This document shows, in pieces, positions 9,451 through 18,046 of a DNA stretch of 64,000 bases (positions are counted from its first letter, which is position 1; each line of letters begins with the position of its first letter). This DNA is from CAZOZZ01 sp965262425. Lineage in GTDB: Bacteria > Acidobacteriota > Terriglobia > 20CM-2-55-15. The notes under the pieces were generated by a model, which searched no databases, was not told the DNA's origin, and saw only the letters and a program-made list of their open reading frames with translations. A program made the position numbers and the translations under genes. Location of the stretch: the NCBI GenBank assembly GCA_965262425.1, contig OZ253536.1, forward strand, positions 2,914,001 to 2,978,000, in the 5' to 3' direction.

Positions 9451-9720
9451 GTGTCCTGTCCCGTAAATACGGTTGCTATATTTCGGAGCGCAACGGTGCT
9501 GGATTTGGCGGAGCGACGACGAGGCAATGCTCTTCATTGTGAGGAGGAGCGACTCCAAAGACGGTGCCGTTCCGCCCGAACCCGTAGGGCCGATGGAGGT
9601 TGCTGGTTGCGACTGCCGAACCGATCGGACTTACGCTTACGTTTGTAGATCGATCGAACGGCCACGCTTCGTCTGGCAACGTCCATCGGAGATAGTAATC
9701 GTATTTACGGGACAGGACAC
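9451..9720. mobile_element. MITE-like element with 20-bp perfect terminal inverted repeats and TA duplication (M2)
   Basis: GTGTCCTGTCCCGTAAATAC at 9451-9470 is the exact reverse complement of 9701-9720. The 270 bp unit is flanked by TA on both sides (9449-9450 and 9721-9722), the target duplication of IS630/Tc1-mariner-type transposases. There is no credible ORF inside. It ends 8 nt before the start codon of the lipoprotein gene, so it must supply or replace that gene's 5' region. It is a different family from the M1 and M3 elements. Confidence 0.85.
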
Positions 9721-9728
9721 TATTGCAT

Positions 9729-10097
9729 ATGAAAAAGAGTCTGTTCGTTCTACTGCTTTCGCTCTCGTTCGTCGCCGGCTCCTGTGGGGAAAACAGCGAA
9801 AGCACGCCTGTTGTGACGGTTTCCCTGGATCGAGTTCCGGATCAGGGCAATCTCGACCTCAAAGGATCCGGGTTCACACCCAATCAAAACGTGACGTCTC
9901 ATCTGCTCAAACCCGACGGGACGGAATTCCCGTTCCTGCCGATTCTCACCGATGAAAACGGCGAGTTCACACACGAGATCGAATCGTTGCTTCTCGACGC
10001 CGGCACGCATGAACTATGGGTTGTGGATGACGCGTCGAATCGGACCTCGAACGTCGCGCGTTTTGAGGTCACTCGCGAGCAGCCTCCGGCTCAGTGA
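9729..10097 (+). CDS. Small secreted lipoprotein, IPT/Ig-like fold candidate
   Basis: 122 residues from ATG 9729; the upstream TTG at 9723 is not needed. The signal peptide MKKSLFVLLLSLSFVAGSC ends in a lipobox (VAGSC), so Cys19 would be lipidated. The rest (VTVSLDRVPDQGNLDLKGSG, then a Gly/Asn-rich turn and ELWVVDDASNRTSNVARFEV) looks like a single beta-sandwich domain of the IPT/TIG or macroglobulin type. No enzyme motif is seen. The start codon lies only 8 nt after MITE M2, whose inverted repeat holds the nearest purine-rich sequence (AGGA, 9713-9716). Expression may therefore depend on the MITE. A small membrane protein follows after 8 nt. Confidence 0.7.
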   Translation: MKKSLFVLLLSLSFVAGSCGENSESTPVVTVSLDRVPDQGNLDLKGSGFTPNQNVTSHLLKPDGTEFPFLPILTDENGEFTHEIESLLLDAGTHELWVVDDASNRTSNVARFEVTREQPPAQ

Positions 10098-10105
10098 AGG
10101 ACTGA

Positions 10106-10426
10106 ATGAACGAGAAAGGAACTCGCGAACTGGAAGAGTTGTTCGAACTACCTGCGGAAAGCCACGCCAGGGCGGCGCCACGACACCGGGTGACGTTCGT
10201 GGTTTGGACCGCAGTTTTTCCCAGCGTACTGGCTGCTTCGAGTTTACTGTCCCTGCTGCCGTTCGAGATACCGCTTGTCCTCTCGGTTTTCGTCACGACC
10301 GCCATCAGCGTTCCGACGGCGGTGTACCTCCTGCTGCCACGCTTGTGCCGCTTGTTTGAACCCTGGATATACCGGGAGACAGCCACCGGAACGGGTGGCA
10401 ACCGGGATGCCCCGCCGCCACGATAA
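10106..10426 (+). CDS. Small two-helix membrane protein resembling the C-terminal domain of COG3224 proteins
   Basis: 106 residues from ATG 10106, with AAGGA just upstream. It has two predicted transmembrane helices (about 28-50 and 55-78). The pattern W.AVFPSVL...LL...LPF..PL.L...V.T...VPT.VYLLLPRL.RLF.PW.Y recalls the membrane-anchor half of antibiotic-biosynthesis-monooxygenase-like proteins (COG3224). Here it stands alone, without the ABM ferredoxin-like domain. The function is unknown. It is probably in an operon with the lipoprotein 8 nt upstream. Confidence 0.65.
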   Translation: MNEKGTRELEELFELPAESHARAAPRHRVTFVVWTAVFPSVLAASSLLSLLPFEIPLVLSVFVTTAISVPTAVYLLLPRLCRLFEPWIYRETATGTGGNRDAPPPR

Positions 10427-10438
10427 CCAGTGACTGGC

Positions 10439-10825
10439 CTAGGACTCGGGTGGGCCTTTCAGCTCCACCGTGTTCCCGTCAGGATCCTCGATGTAGATAG
10501 AAGGTCCCCGGCCATCCGCGCCATAGCGGGACACAACCGAGCCAACCGCTACACCGTGGCTTTCCAGATGACTTCGAAGTGATGGTTCGTCGAAAGGTTC
10601 AATGCGAATTGCAAAGTGATCCATGTTACCGACGCCACCTTCCGGGCGTCGGTCCGCCCGCATCAAGTCGATCAGTGATCGGCCGGCTCGAAGTTGGACG
10701 AGGCCGTACTTCTCCGACCGCCGTTCTTCCTTGCAGCCAAGCACCGCGGAATAGAAGCGCACGGCACGGTCGAGATCCGAAACGCGGAGGACCACATGAT
10801 CCAGATGTTTGATTGAGAATTCCAT
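10439..10825 (-). CDS. VOC family protein (glyoxalase/bleomycin-resistance fold)
   Basis: 128 residues, one VOC domain made of two beta-alpha-beta-beta-beta modules. LDHVVLRVSDLDRAVRFYSAVLG at 8-30 is the standard opening. Metal-ligand candidates are His10, His70 (MDHFAIR) and Glu121 (NTVELKG), and DPDGNTVEL near the end is typical of the superfamily. The activity (lyase, dioxygenase or resistance binding) cannot be fixed. The M1 MITE copy begins 33 bp upstream of the start codon. The ORF converges on the small membrane gene. Confidence 0.85.
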   Translation of the reverse strand: MEFSIKHLDHVVLRVSDLDRAVRFYSAVLGCKEERRSEKYGLVQLRAGRSLIDLMRADRRPEGGVGNMDHFAIRIEPFDEPSLRSHLESHGVAVGSVVSRYGADGRGPSIYIEDPDGNTVELKGPPES

Positions 10826-10857
10826 CGGAAGGTTGCCTCCTAGGTTGAAAGATGCTA

Positions 10858-11017
10858 GGAGCCTCGGCGGCAGAAGAGATCTACTGCGAAAGCGGTATAA
10901 TCGGTCCAGATTTCCCCGATTTTTCGTTGAATAGAACCACTATTCGCCTCAAAATCGAGAAGATCTGGCCTCGATTCTCCACTTTCTCGCTACGATCCCT
11001 TCTGCCGCCGAGGCTCC
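10858..11017. mobile_element. MITE M1, copy A
   Basis: 160 bp with terminal inverted repeats GGAGCCTCGGCGGCAGAAG at each end, flanked by TA on the left (10856-10857) and TT on the right, where TA has presumably mutated. The core is shared with copies at 15161-15339 (opposite orientation) and 44609-44768 (same orientation). The repeats differ from the other copies at the same two positions in both arms (CGGCGG against GCGCGG). The right end provides the last codons and stop of the MOSC gene. Confidence 0.88.
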
Positions 11018-11724
11018 TTGTCCGTGCCGTCGGGTCCGCAGCACATGGCGTCGTCGACCTCTTCTTTGCGATCAACGGATATACCGGCCTTCTCCAATCG
11101 AGCCACGAATCCATCCCGCCAGCCAGGCGACATCGCCCGAATCCGGATCGCTCTCTTACAATCCTCGAGATTGTGCTTGTCGAAGTAGTACAAGTGGCAG
11201 ACGTCACGAACACTCATCCCCTGGGGGTCTCTACTCAAAAGCTCGATCGTGTCGCCCGCACCAACGTCTCCTTCATCAAGGACACGAAGATAAAAGCCGA
11301 CGCGGCAACTATTGAGAAACATCTTGGGAAACTGAACATTGTCCATCTTGATTCCAAGCCGATAACAGGGGACACGAGGCTGGGTCACCTCGAGCCGGGC
11401 ACCTCCGACCTTGAAGACATCCCCGACGTTGATCTCGTCTTCGGTCATCCCCTCGACGGTGAAATTTTCTCCGAATTGCGGATGGGAAAAATCGTTACGA
11501 GCGAGTTCCCTGGCCCAGTATTCGTAATTCTCGGTCGAGTAGACGTACACAGCCTTGTACACACCACCGTGGCCTTTCAAGTCCACTTGCTCGTCGCCGT
11601 CCAGATTCAGACTTCGAAGCCGGATCCGGCCGGCGACCGCTTCGTTGAAGATACCGGTCGCGACCGTCTTGCCCATGTATGGCACCTCTTTTCGCATGGA
11701 AACACTCACTGTAAGCAACTTCAT
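10990..11724 (-). CDS. MOSC domain-containing protein (YiiM-like)
   Basis: 244 residues from ATG 11724, preceded by AGGAG at 8 nt; the longer in-frame ATG at 11763 lacks a comparable site. The MOSC domain covers about residues 20-150, with GHGGVYKAVYVYSTENYEYW, FGENFTVEG and PRVPCYRLG, in which Cys120 is the conserved sulfur-carrying Cys. A YiiM-type C-terminal helical part follows. MOSC proteins handle sulfur or molybdenum-cofactor reactions, such as reduction of N-hydroxylated compounds, which fits the Mo-enzyme genes nearby. The final residues EPRRQKGS and the stop codon are read from the inverted repeat of MITE M1 copy A, so the C-terminus has been replaced by the insertion. Confidence 0.88.
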   Translation of the reverse strand: MKLLTVSVSMRKEVPYMGKTVATGIFNEAVAGRIRLRSLNLDGDEQVDLKGHGGVYKAVYVYSTENYEYWARELARNDFSHPQFGENFTVEGMTEDEINVGDVFKVGGARLEVTQPRVPCYRLGIKMDNVQFPKMFLNSCRVGFYLRVLDEGDVGAGDTIELLSRDPQGMSVRDVCHLYYFDKHNLEDCKRAIRIRAMSPGWRDGFVARLEKAGISVDRKEEVDDAMCCGPDGTDKEPRRQKGS

Positions 11725-11920
11725 GATGGCGGCTCCTGTTCGTCGGCGAAGGCCGAGATCCACTTGTAAGACGTCTTCAGCCGTGAAGTCTATCGCCCAG
11801 GGCGCAAGAAGTCATCGAATGAAAGAATGACCGCTGAAGGGAGCGCGTTGCAAATCGTCGGCATCAGTGTTAGTAATTCCACTGCGGCACCGCCGTGCCG
11901 GCAAGACAAGGGGGAACTCG

Positions 11921-12526
11921 ATGGACACTGCTGTTGGGCTGGTCCAGGCTTATCTTCGGATCAATGGCTTCTTTACCGTGACGGAATACCCGATCATCGC
12001 GCGCTCGCAGGCAGGGGGCAGGATGCTGACGGACATGGACATCCTGGCGGTTCGCTTTCCCGGAGCCCAGAGATGGATTCCCGACGCCGAACGTCAGGGT
12101 GAGGCGCTCCCGATCGATCCACGACTGGCCGATGACGACGAGTCCATGTTCATGATCATCGGAGAGGTGAAGGAGGGGAAGGCCGGCTTCAATGACATGG
12201 CTTATTCGGAACAGGTCCTGGAAACGGCGATCCGCCGTTTCGGCTGCTGCACGGGAGACATTCCCGGAACGGTCGGTTCCCTGCTGTCGATAGGCTCGGC
12301 GGACACTCGCGTTGGAACGGGAATGCCGTTCAAGATTCGGATGCTTGTGTTCGGCGCGAGTGAGGATGGGCCGCGCCGGCGGTATGAAGTGATCTCGCTC
12401 GGACACGTCGTCACGTTCCTGAACCACTACTTGAGCGCGTATCGGGACGTGTTGCTCCGTGCCGAGTTCAAGGACGAGTCGCTACGCTTGATGGCATTAC
12501 TCGTCAAGCTGGGTGTGAAACTCTGA
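11921..12526 (+). CDS. Conserved hypothetical protein with a PD-(D/E)XK-like nuclease pattern
   Basis: 201 residues from ATG 11921 (AAGGGGGA upstream). It is not a family I can name with certainty. It starts with a helix (TAVGLVQAYLRINGFFTVTEYPII), then TDMDILAVRFP (Asp40) and MFMIIGEVKEGKAGF (Glu82-Val-Lys84). The spacing of Glu22, Asp40 and ExK fits the PD-(D/E)XK nuclease core, so it could be a small nuclease-fold protein. No signal peptide or membrane segment is seen. It stands alone between MOSC (divergent) and the trans-sulfuration gene (convergent, 8 nt apart). Confidence 0.6.
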   Translation: MDTAVGLVQAYLRINGFFTVTEYPIIARSQAGGRMLTDMDILAVRFPGAQRWIPDAERQGEALPIDPRLADDDESMFMIIGEVKEGKAGFNDMAYSEQVLETAIRRFGCCTGDIPGTVGSLLSIGSADTRVGTGMPFKIRMLVFGASEDGPRRRYEVISLGHVVTFLNHYLSAYRDVLLRAEFKDESLRLMALLVKLGVKL

Positions 12527-12534
12527 GAAGTGAC

Positions 12535-13740
12535 TCAAACCGCTCCCAATGCATGCTCTATATCCGCCTGAATATCGGCCACGTCTTCGATTCCGGCAGA
12601 GATACGAACCAGGCCATCTCCAATGCCCAGCGAGCTGCGCTCTTCAGGAGTCAGCGTGCGATGCGACGAAATTGCGGGATAGAGCACCAGAGAGTAGATG
12701 TCCCCCAGCGAAGTGGCCGGCTGGATCAGATCCAGGGCGTCCATGAAGGCAAAGACCTGCGCACGCCCCGCGCCCAGAATCTCAAACGAGAACACACCGC
12801 CGGCGCCTTTGCCTCCGGTCAGCGAATCGAGCAACGTGAACTGGGGATGTTCCGGTAAGAAGGGATAGTGGACCTTCTTGATTTTTGGATGGTTCTGGAG
12901 CCATCGGGCCAGAGCGAGCGCATTGTCGCACTGCCGGCGCATGCGCAAAGACAGGGTTTTGAGACCGCGCAACGCCAGCCATGCTTCGAATGGCCCGACA
13001 CTGCTGCCGATGAGTTTGTTCAGGGCAAACGATCGTTCCTTGAGTTCGGCTCTCATTGCCACGATGCCGGCCATCACGTCACCATGACCGGCAATAGATT
13101 TAGTGGCACTGTGAATGACCATGTCCGCGCCAAACTGGATCGGGTTGCAGAGATAAGGGGAGCAGAACGTGTTGTCCACCAGCAGCAACGCTCCAGCGGA
13201 ATGAGCCATTTCAGCCAACCGCGGCAGGTCGGCAACTTTCATTAAAGGATTGGATATAGTCTCCACCAACAAGGCGGCCGGATTTTCACGCGCCACCGTC
13301 TGGTGCACTGTTTCAAGATCCAGAACATCAACGAAATGCACCGTGGCGCCCAACGCCGTAAATGTATCTTGCAGGAGCGTGTAGGTGGCGCCATACACAT
13401 CGGCCGCGGCAACAACCGACGTCCCGGCCTGAACGCCGGCAGCCAAAAGGGACATATGAATGGCCGCCATGCCGGAGGAAAAGGCATGCGCTGCCTCGGC
13501 TCCTTCCAGACTGGCCACGGCGGTCTCAAAGGCCGTTACGGTTGGATTGGCATACCGGGTGGAGTACACATACCCGTCCTTTTCATTGCCCAGTACGGCA
13601 TCGAGATCGTTGGAGTCGGCAAAGGTATACCCGACGGAAGGGTAAATGGCGGACGCGACCGGGTTCACCCCCTCCACACCCAGTCTCTCGCCCGCATGGA
13701 CGGTTCGGGTCTCGAATGATTTGTCGGCAAGATCTGTCAT
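12535..13740 (-). CDS. PLP-dependent trans-sulfuration enzyme (cystathionine gamma-synthase/lyase or methionine gamma-lyase type)
   Basis: 401 residues, the full length of the Cys/Met metabolism PLP-dependent family. YSTRYANPTVTAFE (59-72) and FSSGMAAI (87-94) are the phosphate-binding and cofactor loops. VDNTFCSPYLCNP (188-200) carries the Asp that contacts the pyridine nitrogen. Lys214 in HSATKSIAGHGD is the Schiff-base lysine. The C-terminal domain ends with LVRISAGIEDVADIQADIE. It could be a cystathionine beta/gamma enzyme, O-acetylhomoserine sulfhydrylase or methionine gamma-lyase; sequence alone does not separate these. It is monocistronic as far as can be seen, 125 bp downstream of the FAH-like gene on the same strand. 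Confidence 0.9.
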   Translation of the reverse strand: MTDLADKSFETRTVHAGERLGVEGVNPVASAIYPSVGYTFADSNDLDAVLGNEKDGYVYSTRYANPTVTAFETAVASLEGAEAAHAFSSGMAAIHMSLLAAGVQAGTSVVAAADVYGATYTLLQDTFTALGATVHFVDVLDLETVHQTVARENPAALLVETISNPLMKVADLPRLAEMAHSAGALLLVDNTFCSPYLCNPIQFGADMVIHSATKSIAGHGDVMAGIVAMRAELKERSFALNKLIGSSVGPFEAWLALRGLKTLSLRMRRQCDNALALARWLQNHPKIKKVHYPFLPEHPQFTLLDSLTGGKGAGGVFSFEILGAGRAQVFAFMDALDLIQPATSLGDIYSLVLYPAISSHRTLTPEERSSLGIGDGLVRISAGIEDVADIQADIEHALGAV

Positions 13741-13822
13741 GGGTTCGTCCTGGAGTGGGAGTGGGTTGGTGTGCCGCCCTCGGGAGCGGCGCGTTGTAAG
13801 TGAGGGTCGTTCGTTCGGGATC

Positions 13823-13855
13823 GAGGAGCGCCGGCCGTGTGCCCGGCCGGCGCCT
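13823..13855 (-). terminator. GC-rich hairpin downstream of the FAH-family gene
   Basis: GCGCCGGCC pairs with GGCCGGCGC across a short loop, just after the stop of the FAH-like gene (13866). There is no obvious T-run on the minus strand, so its terminator role is likely but not certain. Confidence 0.5.
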
Positions 13856-13865
13856 CAATCCACGG

Positions 13866-15014
13866 TCAATTCGGCTGCGGGCCTTCCGACGCCAGACGGG
13901 CCCCGGTTCCGGGAGGTGGCGCCTCTTCGGCCACCACGGGCATCCGAAGCGTACCGATCCCATCGATAGTGGCAACGATCTCCTCGCCCGGCTGCAGGAA
14001 GCGCTGCTCCCCACGGACCGCGGTACCCATTCCCGTACCGCCCGACGTCCCGTTGTTGATGACATCGCCCGGAAAGAGGGTAACGATCGACGAGCCGTAT
14101 TCGATCAACTCGTAAAGAGTGTGGATCATGTCACCCGCCGTCGCTTCCTGCATCAGCTCGCCGTCGACACTGAGTGTCTGCCGGAGGTTCTCCATGGGGT
14201 CGCCATAGAACTCCTTCGGCACGATCCAGGGACCAATGGGGGCGAACGTGTCGTGACCCTTCCCGACGAACCAGTCGGATCGCAATGGATTCCCTCCCGC
14301 GGGGCGGCCGCCACGATCGGACACATCGATCGAAACCATGTAGCCGAAGATGTAGTCCTGGGCGTTTTCGGCACTGACATACTTGGCCGCGCGGCCGATC
14401 ACCGTCGAGAGTTCGACCTCCCAGTCAATGCGATCCCGTCCGTGGGGAATCACGATCGGATCACCGTTGCCGACGACGGCCCCCCGGCTCGGCTTCAGGA
14501 ACAGGTAGGGCACACCGCGGTTCTCACGACGTGCGCGCCGCGCCTCGGCCCGCTCCTCTTCGGCGCCGGTCTCATTCACATGGCTGTAGAAGTTGACGGC
14601 CGCGTTCAAGATCTTACCGGGATACATGATCGGCGGAAGGGTCCTGAGGTTGGCAAGATCATATACGAATTCCGGTCGCGGGTTCCGGGTGAGCTGGCCA
14701 CTAAGCACCAGGTCGCTGACGAGCTCGTACAGCCGGGCCTTCAAGCCGTACTCGTATCGGCTGATCAGCTCCAGCATGTCGGCCGGCATCGGAATTTTCG
14801 GATAAGTCGGATTGGCTTCGAGCGCGGCGTTCGCCACGTCGAGATCTACGATCAGGCTGTCACGCAAGACGATCCCGACCTGGGGGAGGCCGTGGATCTC
14901 GAACGTTCCGACCTTGAACGGTTCGGCACTTGTCGCCCCCGGTCCACCTTGGGCCGAAAGCGGGACGGGGCTCGCAAGTGACGCGAGCAAGGCGAAGACT
15001 ATGGTAAGTCGCAT
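13866..15014 (-). CDS. Fumarylacetoacetate hydrolase family protein with signal peptide
   Basis: 382 residues. The C-terminal half is the FAH catalytic domain: YPGKILNAAVNFYSH (the Y.C..NY..H region), VIPHGRDRIDWEVELSTVIGR (metal-binding E..E pattern) and DVINNGTSGGTG near the end. FAH enzymes hydrolyse or decarboxylate beta-dicarbonyl acids such as acylpyruvates with Mg2+. Unusually, it starts with a signal peptide (MRLTIVFALLASLASPVPLSAQG), predicting export, whereas most family members are cytosolic. MITE M1 copy B begins about 145 bp upstream of the start codon. The substrate is unknown. Confidence 0.88.
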   Translation of the reverse strand: MRLTIVFALLASLASPVPLSAQGGPGATSAEPFKVGTFEIHGLPQVGIVLRDSLIVDLDVANAALEANPTYPKIPMPADMLELISRYEYGLKARLYELVSDLVLSGQLTRNPRPEFVYDLANLRTLPPIMYPGKILNAAVNFYSHVNETGAEEERAEARRARRENRGVPYLFLKPSRGAVVGNGDPIVIPHGRDRIDWEVELSTVIGRAAKYVSAENAQDYIFGYMVSIDVSDRGGRPAGGNPLRSDWFVGKGHDTFAPIGPWIVPKEFYGDPMENLRQTLSVDGELMQEATAGDMIHTLYELIEYGSSIVTLFPGDVINNGTSGGTGMGTAVRGEQRFLQPGEEIVATIDGIGTLRMPVVAEEAPPPGTGARLASEGPQPN

Positions 15015-15160
15015 GTTGCTCCTTATGGTAGCTACCGATTGATCAGCATGAGGCCGACGGCCTCGGGTTTTCTTTCCTGCCGGTTTTACTCTTGGACGGC
15101 CAGCGTGTCAAGGTCATCCGTGGCGAGCGGTCCGAACGCCGGGGAGCCGAACACACCCTA

Positions 15161-15339
15161 GGAGCCTGCGCGGCAGAAAGGATCGTAGCGAGAAAGTGGA
15201 GAATCGAGGCCAGATTTTCTCGACTTTGAGGCATTTTCTCGATTTTGAGGCGAATAGTGGTTCTATTCAACGAAAAATCGGGGAAATATGGACCGATTAT
15301 ACCGCTTTCGCAGTAGATCTCTTCTGCCGCGCAGGCTCC
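15161..15339. mobile_element. MITE M1, copy B (inverted, with internal duplication)
   Basis: 179 bp, flanked by TA within CTAG on both sides (15158-15161 and 15339-15342). Terminal repeats are GGAGCCTGCGCGGCAGAA. It is in the opposite orientation to copies A and C. The extra length comes from a roughly 20 bp internal duplication: TTTTCTCGAyTTTGAGGC occurs twice around 15214-15250. It lies between the FAH-family gene and aceE. Confidence 0.9.
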
Positions 15340-15370
15340 TAGGAACGATGATGTATGCCTGAATACTGTT

Positions 15371-18046
15371 TCAGACCTCGAGAGGATCGGGTTTTTCCGG
15401 ATCGAGATCCAGCACCTTCAAGGCATTCTGCACCGTGTCGGGGGGAACCCTGTCCTCAAGCATCAAGGCGTGGAGCGTAGTATACGCAATCCATCGTGCA
15501 TCGACCTCGAAATGCGATCTCAGGGCATCACGCGTGTCCGACCTTCCGTATCCGTCGGTACCGAGCGCGACGAACCGTCTGGACAGGTAAGGTTGGATCA
15601 TGCCGGGAAGGGCTGCCACCCAGTCCGAGGACGCGATCACCGGACCCGCATGAGATTCCAACATCCGGCCGACGTAGGGTACGTCACGGGGCGCTGTGGG
15701 ATTCATGCGATTCCGGCGCTCGACCCGCCGGGCATCACGAGACAACTCCTGATAACTGGTCACGCTCCAGACATCCGTATGAATCGCGAACTTTTCGGCC
15801 AGGATTTTCTGGGCGCTCAAGGAACACCGCAGGACGGGGCCGCTGCCAAAAAGCTGGGCCACCGATTCCTGGCCGGTCTCGGCCGGGCTCAGCAAATACA
15901 TCCCCTTGAGAATGCCTTCTTGCGAACCTTCGGGCATCGGCGGCATCGAGTAGTTCTCGTTGTAGATCGTGATGTAGTAGAAGATGTCTTCCTGGTTCTG
16001 GATCATCCGCTCGAGCCCATCGTAGATGATGACGGACAACTCATAGGCATATGCGGGATCATAGGCCATCAGATTCGGCACGGCGGCAGCCATCAGGTGA
16101 CTGTGCCCGTCCTGATGCTGCAACCCTTCTCCGTTCAGGGTCGTACGCCCTGCAGTGGCGGCCATCATGAAGCCACGTCCACGGGAGTCGCCGAGGGACC
16201 ATACCTGGTCTCCTGTGCGTTGCAGCCCAAACATGGAATAGAAGACGTAGAACGGGATCATCGCGACACCGTGGGTGGCGTACGACGTGGAAGCGGCAAT
16301 GAACGACGCCATCGATCCCGCCTCGGTGATGCCCTCTTCGAGAAGCTGACCGTCGGTGGCTTCCCTGTAGTTGAGTAGAAGGTCGGAATCGACAGGATCG
16401 TACAACTGCCCGAGTGACGAATAGATTCCGACTTCTTTGAAGAGCGAGTCCATTCCAAACGTTCGCGCCTCGTCGGGGATGATCGGGACGACCCGCTGGC
16501 CGATTTTCTTATCGCGCAGAAGCGTTCGCAACAGGCGTGTGAAGGCAATGGTGGTCGACACTTTCACCTTGCCCCGACCCTTCGCACGGAACTCCTTGAA
16601 GATTTCAGGCGCGGGGATACTCACCGAACCGCCCCGGCGTTTACGACTCGGCAGCGGTCCGCCCAGTTGCCGTCTTCTCTCGATCAGATAACGAACTTCT
16701 TCACTGTCCGGGCCGGGGTTATAGTAGGGCGCCTCGTCGATGCGGCGGTCCGGTATGGGTAAATCCAGCACATCGCGGAACTTGCGAAGCTGCTCTTCGT
16801 CAAGATGCTTCAGTTGATGGGCGACGTTTCGACCCGCGAAACGCTTTCCGAGGGTCCAGCCCTTGACGGTTTTCGCCAATATCACAGTGGGCTGGCCACG
16901 ATGTTCGGTCGCCGTCCTGAAGGCGGTGTAGATCTTCCGGAACGAATGGCCACCACGCCGCAGCTTTTTGAGATCCCGATCATCGAGATCCGAAACGAGG
17001 GCCAGGAGGCGCGGGTCGCTTCCAAAAAAATGCTTTCGTATGTAGGCGCCGGTCTCCACGCTGTATTTCTGAAACTCGCCGTCGGTCACCTGATTCATCC
17101 GCCCGACCAGAAGCCCATCGTCATCTCGTGCCAGAAGCGGATCCCACTCGGGGCCCCAGACCACTTTGATGACATTCCAACCCGCACCTCGAAACACCGC
17201 TTCGAGTTCCTGGATAATCTTCCCGTTACCGCGCACGGGACCGTCCAGGCGCTGCAAATTGCAGTTGACGATGAAGGTCAGGTTGTCGAGCTGCTCGCGA
17301 GCCGCAATCGACAACGAACCCAGAGATTCCGGCTCATCCGTCTCGCCATCGCCGAGGAAACACCAGACTCGCTGGCCGGAGGTTTCTTTCAGGCCGCGAT
17401 CCTCGAGGTAACGATTGAAACGGGCCTGATAGATGGCGGCAATCGGCCCGAGGCCCATCGATACGGTGGGGAACTGCCAGAAGTCCGGCATGAGCCACGG
17501 ATGGGGATACGAAGGCAGACCGTGCCCCGCCGTTTCAGTCCTGAAGTGGTCCAGATCCTGCTCAGTCAACCGGCCTTCGAGAAACGCTCGCGCGTAAATG
17601 CCCGACGCTGCATGACCCTGGATAAACAGCTGATCGCCTCCTCCGGGCGCATCGGGTCCGCGGAAGAAGTGATTGAAACCGACCTCGTACAGGCTCGCCG
17701 ACGAAGCGTAGGTGGATAGGTGTCCCCCGAGGCCCTCGATGCGTTCGTTAGCGCGGTGGACCATCGCCATGGCGTTCCAACGAATCAAGCGGCGGATCCG
17801 TTTTTCCAGATCGGCGTTCAGGGGAAGATCGGGTTCGTCTTCGGCTGGCACCGAGTTGATGTAGGGAGTCTGAACCCCGACCGGCAGATCGATCCCAAGA
17901 TGCCTCGCTCGTTGAACGATGGTCCGCAGCAGGTACGCGGTACGATCGCGAGTTCCAGCGTGAACGACACTCTCCAGCGATTCCAGCCATTCGGTCGTTT
18001 CTTCAGGGTTCGTGTCAGGCAACTGAGACAGATAGTCTGGTGCCAT
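15371..18046 (-). CDS. aceE: Pyruvate dehydrogenase E1 component, homodimeric type
   Basis: 891 residues, the length of homodimeric E1p (AceE). The thiamine diphosphate motif is GDGETDEPESLGSLSIAARE (about 250-270). FFRGPDAPGGGDQLFIQGHAASGIYARAFLEGR, HPWLMPDFWQFPTVSMGLGP and DGHSHLMAA are all characteristic of AceE. It decarboxylates pyruvate and transfers acetyl to the lipoyl groups of the E2 component, feeding the TCA cycle. No aceF or lpd gene is adjacent, so the complex is encoded elsewhere. Only about 175 bp separate its start from the ADOP gene end (18221). No clear ribosome-binding site is visible before ATG 18046. Confidence 0.97.
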   Translation of the reverse strand: MAPDYLSQLPDTNPEETTEWLESLESVVHAGTRDRTAYLLRTIVQRARHLGIDLPVGVQTPYINSVPAEDEPDLPLNADLEKRIRRLIRWNAMAMVHRANERIEGLGGHLSTYASSASLYEVGFNHFFRGPDAPGGGDQLFIQGHAASGIYARAFLEGRLTEQDLDHFRTETAGHGLPSYPHPWLMPDFWQFPTVSMGLGPIAAIYQARFNRYLEDRGLKETSGQRVWCFLGDGETDEPESLGSLSIAAREQLDNLTFIVNCNLQRLDGPVRGNGKIIQELEAVFRGAGWNVIKVVWGPEWDPLLARDDDGLLVGRMNQVTDGEFQKYSVETGAYIRKHFFGSDPRLLALVSDLDDRDLKKLRRGGHSFRKIYTAFRTATEHRGQPTVILAKTVKGWTLGKRFAGRNVAHQLKHLDEEQLRKFRDVLDLPIPDRRIDEAPYYNPGPDSEEVRYLIERRRQLGGPLPSRKRRGGSVSIPAPEIFKEFRAKGRGKVKVSTTIAFTRLLRTLLRDKKIGQRVVPIIPDEARTFGMDSLFKEVGIYSSLGQLYDPVDSDLLLNYREATDGQLLEEGITEAGSMASFIAASTSYATHGVAMIPFYVFYSMFGLQRTGDQVWSLGDSRGRGFMMAATAGRTTLNGEGLQHQDGHSHLMAAAVPNLMAYDPAYAYELSVIIYDGLERMIQNQEDIFYYITIYNENYSMPPMPEGSQEGILKGMYLLSPAETGQESVAQLFGSGPVLRCSLSAQKILAEKFAIHTDVWSVTSYQELSRDARRVERRNRMNPTAPRDVPYVGRMLESHAGPVIASSDWVAALPGMIQPYLSRRFVALGTDGYGRSDTRDALRSHFEVDARWIAYTTLHALMLEDRVPPDTVQNALKVLDLDPEKPDPLEV

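Noticed and set aside
10852..11769. 305-codon plus-strand ORF through MITE M1 and the MOSC gene
   Set aside because: Antisense to MOSC, which has the conserved Cys motif and a proper ribosome-binding site.
16805..17719. 304-codon plus-strand ORF
   Set aside because: Antisense to aceE, whose thiamine motif and length are unambiguous.
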